A program made the translations under genes and the position numbers. The notes under the pieces were generated by a model. That model did no database searches. It worked only from the letters and a program-made list of their open reading frames with translations, and had not been told where the DNA came from. Positions 6,207 to 8,618 of a stretch of DNA of 8,618 nucleotides are shown here, piece by piece. Within the stretch, counting starts at the first letter, position 1, and every line of letters begins with the position of its first letter. This stretch comes from Ruminococcaceae bacterium UBA945 (lineage in GTDB: Bacteria; Bacillota; Clostridia; Oscillospirales; Acutalibacteraceae): assembly GCA_002293315.1 (NCBI GenBank), contig DBCZ01000043.1:1-8618 (forward strand), written 5' to 3'.

Positions 6207-6611
6207 TTACCACGTATTGATTAAATCCATGAACTCCTCTGAGGGCATATCGGAGATATAAACCACATCGCTTTTCTCCGGATTCGGCCCCGGATAATAG
6301 AACTGCACATACTCGCTGGTGACGTCCAGCACCACGGTAATGATTTCATCGCTGCCGAGCGGTGACGCCTCAATCGTATAATCAGGATAAAAAGCGAAAA
6401 GCTCCATCGGCTTGTCAGACGCCTCTGCGTTCTCAATAGCGGAGAGGATACCGTTCATCTGGTTGATGCGTTTATCGTCGTTCGCGTTGATATGCAGAAG
6501 CTTCAGCTCTCTGTCAGTGCCGTTGTAAATGTCCATATACATATCAGAGGGCTTGATTCCGCAGCCGGAAAAAATCAGAAGCACCATGAGCAAAGCAATT
6601 ATTCTTTTCAT
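6207..6611 (-). CDS. Small putative lipoprotein, function unknown
   Basis: The 134-aa protein has a short basic start (MKR), a hydrophobic stretch and a lipobox-like LIFSGC with Cys17 as the predicted lipidation site. Phe at the -3 position is less common than Leu but tolerated. The mature part is acidic, with no family I recognise (DIYNGTDRELKLLHIN, DEIITVVLDV, FYYPGPNPEKSDVVYIS), and could be a small beta-rich extracellular domain. It should be anchored on the outer face of the cytoplasmic membrane. A strong GGAGGGAT ribosome binding site precedes the ATG. It lies 67 nt after the amidohydrolase gene, far enough for a promoter of its own, although I see no clear -35/-10 pair. No terminator separates them. 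Confidence 0.85.
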   Translation of the reverse strand: MKRIIALLMVLLIFSGCGIKPSDMYMDIYNGTDRELKLLHINANDDKRINQMNGILSAIENAEASDKPMELFAFYPDYTIEASPLGSDEIITVVLDVTSEYVQFYYPGPNPEKSDVVYISDMPSEEFMDLINTW

Positions 6612-6678
6612 CTTATCCCTCCGCCAATATTTCCGAGAGTATTTCTTTCAGATATGATAACAGTTTCAGGCATAAAAA

Positions 6679-7506
6679 TCAATCAAGCATTATTTCTCCC
6701 GCGCCGGTGATTTCGCGAATGCCGAGTAAAGCAAAGGCGTTTTGATAGAAAATACGTTGTTTTTCTTCCTCAGAAAGCCCGCTGTGCTCAATGATTTCTA
6801 CAATTGCAGGAGCATCAGACCACGGGCAGTCTGTGGCGAAGAGGATTTTCTCCGCACCGAAGGTCTTCACTAAATCTTCAAACGAAGCGGTGTCAAGGAA
6901 TTTATCCATGTAAGCCGTGTCGAGCCACAAGTTAGCAAGCCCTGTAAGATGCTTCTTTGCCTCCTCCGGTGTGTGAGAAGCCCCCATGTGCGCCGCGATT
7001 ATCCGCAGCCTCGGGAAACATTCTGCCACATATCTGAGCTTCTCTGCCTTGCAGTGGACGTCATCGGGGGAGATGGGATCCCATCCGGCGTGGAACGCAA
7101 TCGGCAGGCCGAGGCGTTCGCATTCGGCGTAGATAGGGAAAACCCTTTCTTCTTCAACGTAGAAATTCTGATAATCGGGGTGAAGCTTGATACCAATCAG
7201 CCCCATATCCTTGATTCGCGAAAGCTCGGCAATTGCGGTTTCCGCCTCAGGGTGGACGCTCCCGAACGAGAGAAGCCTACCGCCCTGCGCTTCCTTTGCG
7301 AAATTGTTGACATTCTCCTGCTGTTTCGGGTTCGTCGCTATATGCAGTGCGAGGCCGCCGTCAACGCCCCATTCCTTGAAGCGGCGGAGTGTGTCTTCTC
7401 GCGTGCCTTCGGTGGCGGCTTCTCCGCGCGCCGTCTCCATAAGCGAAGCAACCGCGCGGGGCGCAAGCTTATCCGGAAAAAAATGAACATGCATGTCAAA
7501 GAACAT
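6679..7506 (-). CDS. Amidohydrolase family 2 metal-dependent hydrolase
   Basis: The 275-aa protein is a TIM-barrel metal-dependent hydrolase of the Amidohydro_2 type. Metal ligands are visible in barrel order: DMHVH at the N-terminus (His6, His8), IAFHAGWD (His139), IIAAHMG (His173) and ILFATDCPWSD (Asp226). The IGIKLHPDYQ segment (105-113) is typical of uncharacterised members and of 2-amino-3-carboxymuconate semialdehyde decarboxylase-like enzymes. The reaction may therefore be hydrolysis or nonoxidative decarboxylation; the substrate cannot be told. It is cytosolic, with no signal peptide. The start at 7506 has GAGGTGA upstream. It sits 26 nt downstream of the LURP-one-like gene and probably shares its transcript. 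Confidence 0.93.
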   Translation of the reverse strand: MFFDMHVHFFPDKLAPRAVASLMETARGEAATEGTREDTLRRFKEWGVDGGLALHIATNPKQQENVNNFAKEAQGGRLLSFGSVHPEAETAIAELSRIKDMGLIGIKLHPDYQNFYVEEERVFPIYAECERLGLPIAFHAGWDPISPDDVHCKAEKLRYVAECFPRLRIIAAHMGASHTPEEAKKHLTGLANLWLDTAYMDKFLDTASFEDLVKTFGAEKILFATDCPWSDAPAIVEIIEHSGLSEEEKQRIFYQNAFALLGIREITGAGEIMLD

Positions 7507-7532
7507 ATTTTCACCTCGTCAGTTTTGATTTA

Positions 7533-8009
7533 TCAATTCCCGTTATTATCCTTCGCCGCGTCAATGGCGAGGACAATCATCAGCGAGAGAAAGGCGTTGG
7601 CTGGGTCCGGGACATCTATGACGTATGTGTCTGTCCAGTTGAGCACCTTTTTCTGTGCATACATTATGTGCGTGCCTGCAGAATCGCTGACGTAATAGTT
7701 CCAGCCGAGAATATCTCCGTCAACGCTCCAGCCCTGATACTCCAGCTCAAAATGCGGCTTGAAGAACGTGAGCTTTTTCTTTATTGTGCCGATGTGATTC
7801 CCCGCGCCGTCATACATATTGAAGCGGGGGAGAAGCGTAAGAACCTCCTCCCGCACCGTGCCGAGCAGATTCCCCATGTGGTCACTGATTTCAAGCTTGT
7901 GCCCCCACGCGAATCTGCCCTGAACGGAAAAAACAACGTTTCCAACCTCGTCATAAATATCATAGCTGTCAAACCATGAAAAAAATCTCTGCTTGAATAA
8001 AAGCTGCAT
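7533..8009 (-). CDS. LURP-one-related (YxjI-like) protein
   Basis: The 158-aa protein has repeated beta-strand units separated by turns of the type Y-D-E-x-G-N, S-D-H-M-G-N, Y-D-G-A-G-N and S-D-S-A-G-T. Phrases such as MQLLFKQRFFSWFDSYDIYDEVGNVVFSV and VLNWTDTYVIDV are typical of the LURP-one-related/Tubby-like family (DUF567; B. subtilis YxjI). These form a beta-barrel around a central helix; the C-terminal hydrophobic stretch (FLSLMIVLAIDA) is the expected buried helix rather than a clear membrane anchor. Biochemical function is unknown. A strong AAGGAGG ribosome binding site overlaps the stop region of the upstream ASCH gene, 10 nt away, implying co-translation. Confidence 0.82.
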   Translation of the reverse strand: MQLLFKQRFFSWFDSYDIYDEVGNVVFSVQGRFAWGHKLEISDHMGNLLGTVREEVLTLLPRFNMYDGAGNHIGTIKKKLTFFKPHFELEYQGWSVDGDILGWNYYVSDSAGTHIMYAQKKVLNWTDTYVIDVPDPANAFLSLMIVLAIDAAKDNNGN

Positions 8010-8019
8010 AAAAGCCTCC

Positions 8020-8475
8020 TTATGCTCTGTAAGTTACCTCAAAATCCTCGAAAAGAACCTCCATATCCCATGTGAATTCAGAGCCGATGCTCTCCATTTC
8101 CTCAGTGAAAAACTTGATATGGTTCTTCTGCCATGATTCCAGATTTTCGTCCTCGCCTTCTCGCTTGCAAATAACATAGGTCATCTCCCTGAAAGGGAGA
8201 GTGATGACGGCGGTCGTCTCAATCACGCATTTGGGGTTTCCGTCCCAGTCTGTCACGATTGACAAGTCGCCGATTTTCGGCAGTGCCTCGCCCTCTGCTT
8301 CATACAAGGGCACAGCAGAGGCCGTCGCCCTTTTCCTTCCCTCCAGCACGAGCTCCAGCAGCTCATTGGCGCTTTTTTCATCATTGCAGAAGTGAAATAC
8401 TTCAAAATACTTCGTTGCACTGTCACGCCCTGTTTTCACTAGAAATTCCTGCCAGAATTCCCTGATTCTTTCCAT
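8020..8475 (-). CDS. ASCH-domain protein (YhfF-like)
   Basis: The 151-aa protein has one ASCH domain (PUA-like fold, often linked to RNA binding or cytidine-derivative hydrolysis). Seen are an N-terminal helix (MERIREFWQEFL), the GRKRATASAVPLYEAEGEALPKIGDLSIVTDWDGNPKCVIET core (46-87) and the late EGEDENLESWQKNHIKFF segment (106-123). All are characteristic of YhfF-like members. Lys48, Arg49 and Thr51 are the likely binding-cleft residues. The substrate is unknown. The start at 8475 has GAGGT upstream, 14 nt after the preceding truncated gene. It ends 10 nt before the LURP-one-like gene. Confidence 0.92.
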   Translation of the reverse strand: MERIREFWQEFLVKTGRDSATKYFEVFHFCNDEKSANELLELVLEGRKRATASAVPLYEAEGEALPKIGDLSIVTDWDGNPKCVIETTAVITLPFREMTYVICKREGEDENLESWQKNHIKFFTEEMESIGSEFTWDMEVLFEDFEVTYRA

Positions 8476-8489
8476 ATTTTACCTCAAGT

Positions 8490-8618
8490 TTAATAATATT
8501 TTTTGCACAAACCGGCAAAACGTTCGTAATCATCAGCTAGCTTACGTAAATCCGAAAGCCCGGTGAACTCATCTTCGTTCACAATCCAGAGCCGCATATA
8601 CCCGCCCTTGCAGTATTT
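8490..8618 (-). CDS. C-terminal fragment of an unrecognised protein (runs off window)
   Basis: The minus strand is open from the window edge to TAA at 8492-8490, giving 42 residues that begin KYCKGGYMRLWIVNED and end AGLCKKYY. The stretch is Asp/Glu/Lys rich with helix-like LRKLADDYERFAGL, suggesting a C-terminal helix. No family is recognised. It ends 14 nt before the ASCH gene on the same strand, so it is probably the upstream member of that operon. The reading is supported by spacing and by the lack of any other use for these 129 bases. Confidence 0.65.
   Translation of the reverse strand, partial: KYCKGGYMRLWIVNEDEFTGLSDLRKLADDYERFAGLCKKYY

Noticed and set aside
6949..7695. 248-codon plus-strand frame across the amidohydrolase and LURP-one-like genes
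   Set aside because: It spans two real genes on the other strand and carries no motif.

Overview
The window looks like an ordinary chromosomal stretch from a Bacillota (Clostridia-type, perhaps Ruminococcaceae/Oscillospiraceae or Lachnospiraceae) bacterium. The reasons are roughly balanced base composition, strong GGAGG-type ribosome binding sites, tightly packed short operons, a pyruvate phosphate dikinase, a QueH-type epoxyqueuosine reductase, a VanZ-family membrane protein and a lipoprotein with a lipobox. The taxon is inferred from gene content only. No rRNA, tRNA, CRISPR array, transposase, integrase or phage gene was found.

Layout. (1) Positions 1-1809 (+) hold the C-terminal two thirds of pyruvate phosphate dikinase, followed by a Rho-independent terminator at 1834-1866. 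(2) Positions 5018-1876 (-) hold a compact five-gene cluster. In transcription order it encodes a VanZ-family membrane protein, dCTP deaminase, a GNAT acetyltransferase, an AlkZ-related protein and an APH-fold phosphotransferase. Two junctions are ATGA overlaps and the other two gaps are 8 and 20 nt. (3) From a 58-bp divergent spacer, queH and an overlapping SprT-like zinc-metalloprotease gene run on + (5077-6175) and end at a hairpin that can act in both directions (6174-6199). (4) Positions 8618-6207 (-) hold a second run: a truncated unknown gene, an ASCH-domain protein, a LURP-one/YxjI-like protein, an amidohydrolase and a small lipoprotein. All are closely spaced except for a 67-nt gap before the lipoprotein.

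Function. The dikinase interconverts PEP and pyruvate with ATP/AMP/PPi. Dcd feeds dUTP/dTTP supply. QueH completes queuosine on tRNA. The other genes are enzyme-fold proteins whose substrates cannot be read from sequence. The vanZ-to-APH cluster looks like co-transcribed accessory or housekeeping functions (nucleotide metabolism, possible DNA repair, small-molecule modification), but no joint pathway can be shown.

Most notable structure. A perfect 15-nt sequence (TAATTGACAATAAAG) lies just after ppdK, where its 10-nt core is also tandemly duplicated. It occurs again in inverted orientation just upstream of vanZ, so the pair brackets the whole five-gene minus-strand cluster. In addition, the translation-initiation regions of vanZ and dcd are almost identical over about 25 nt, including the first codons (MILS). 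This suggests copying of the dcd leader onto vanZ. I see no convincing new defence or mobile system.
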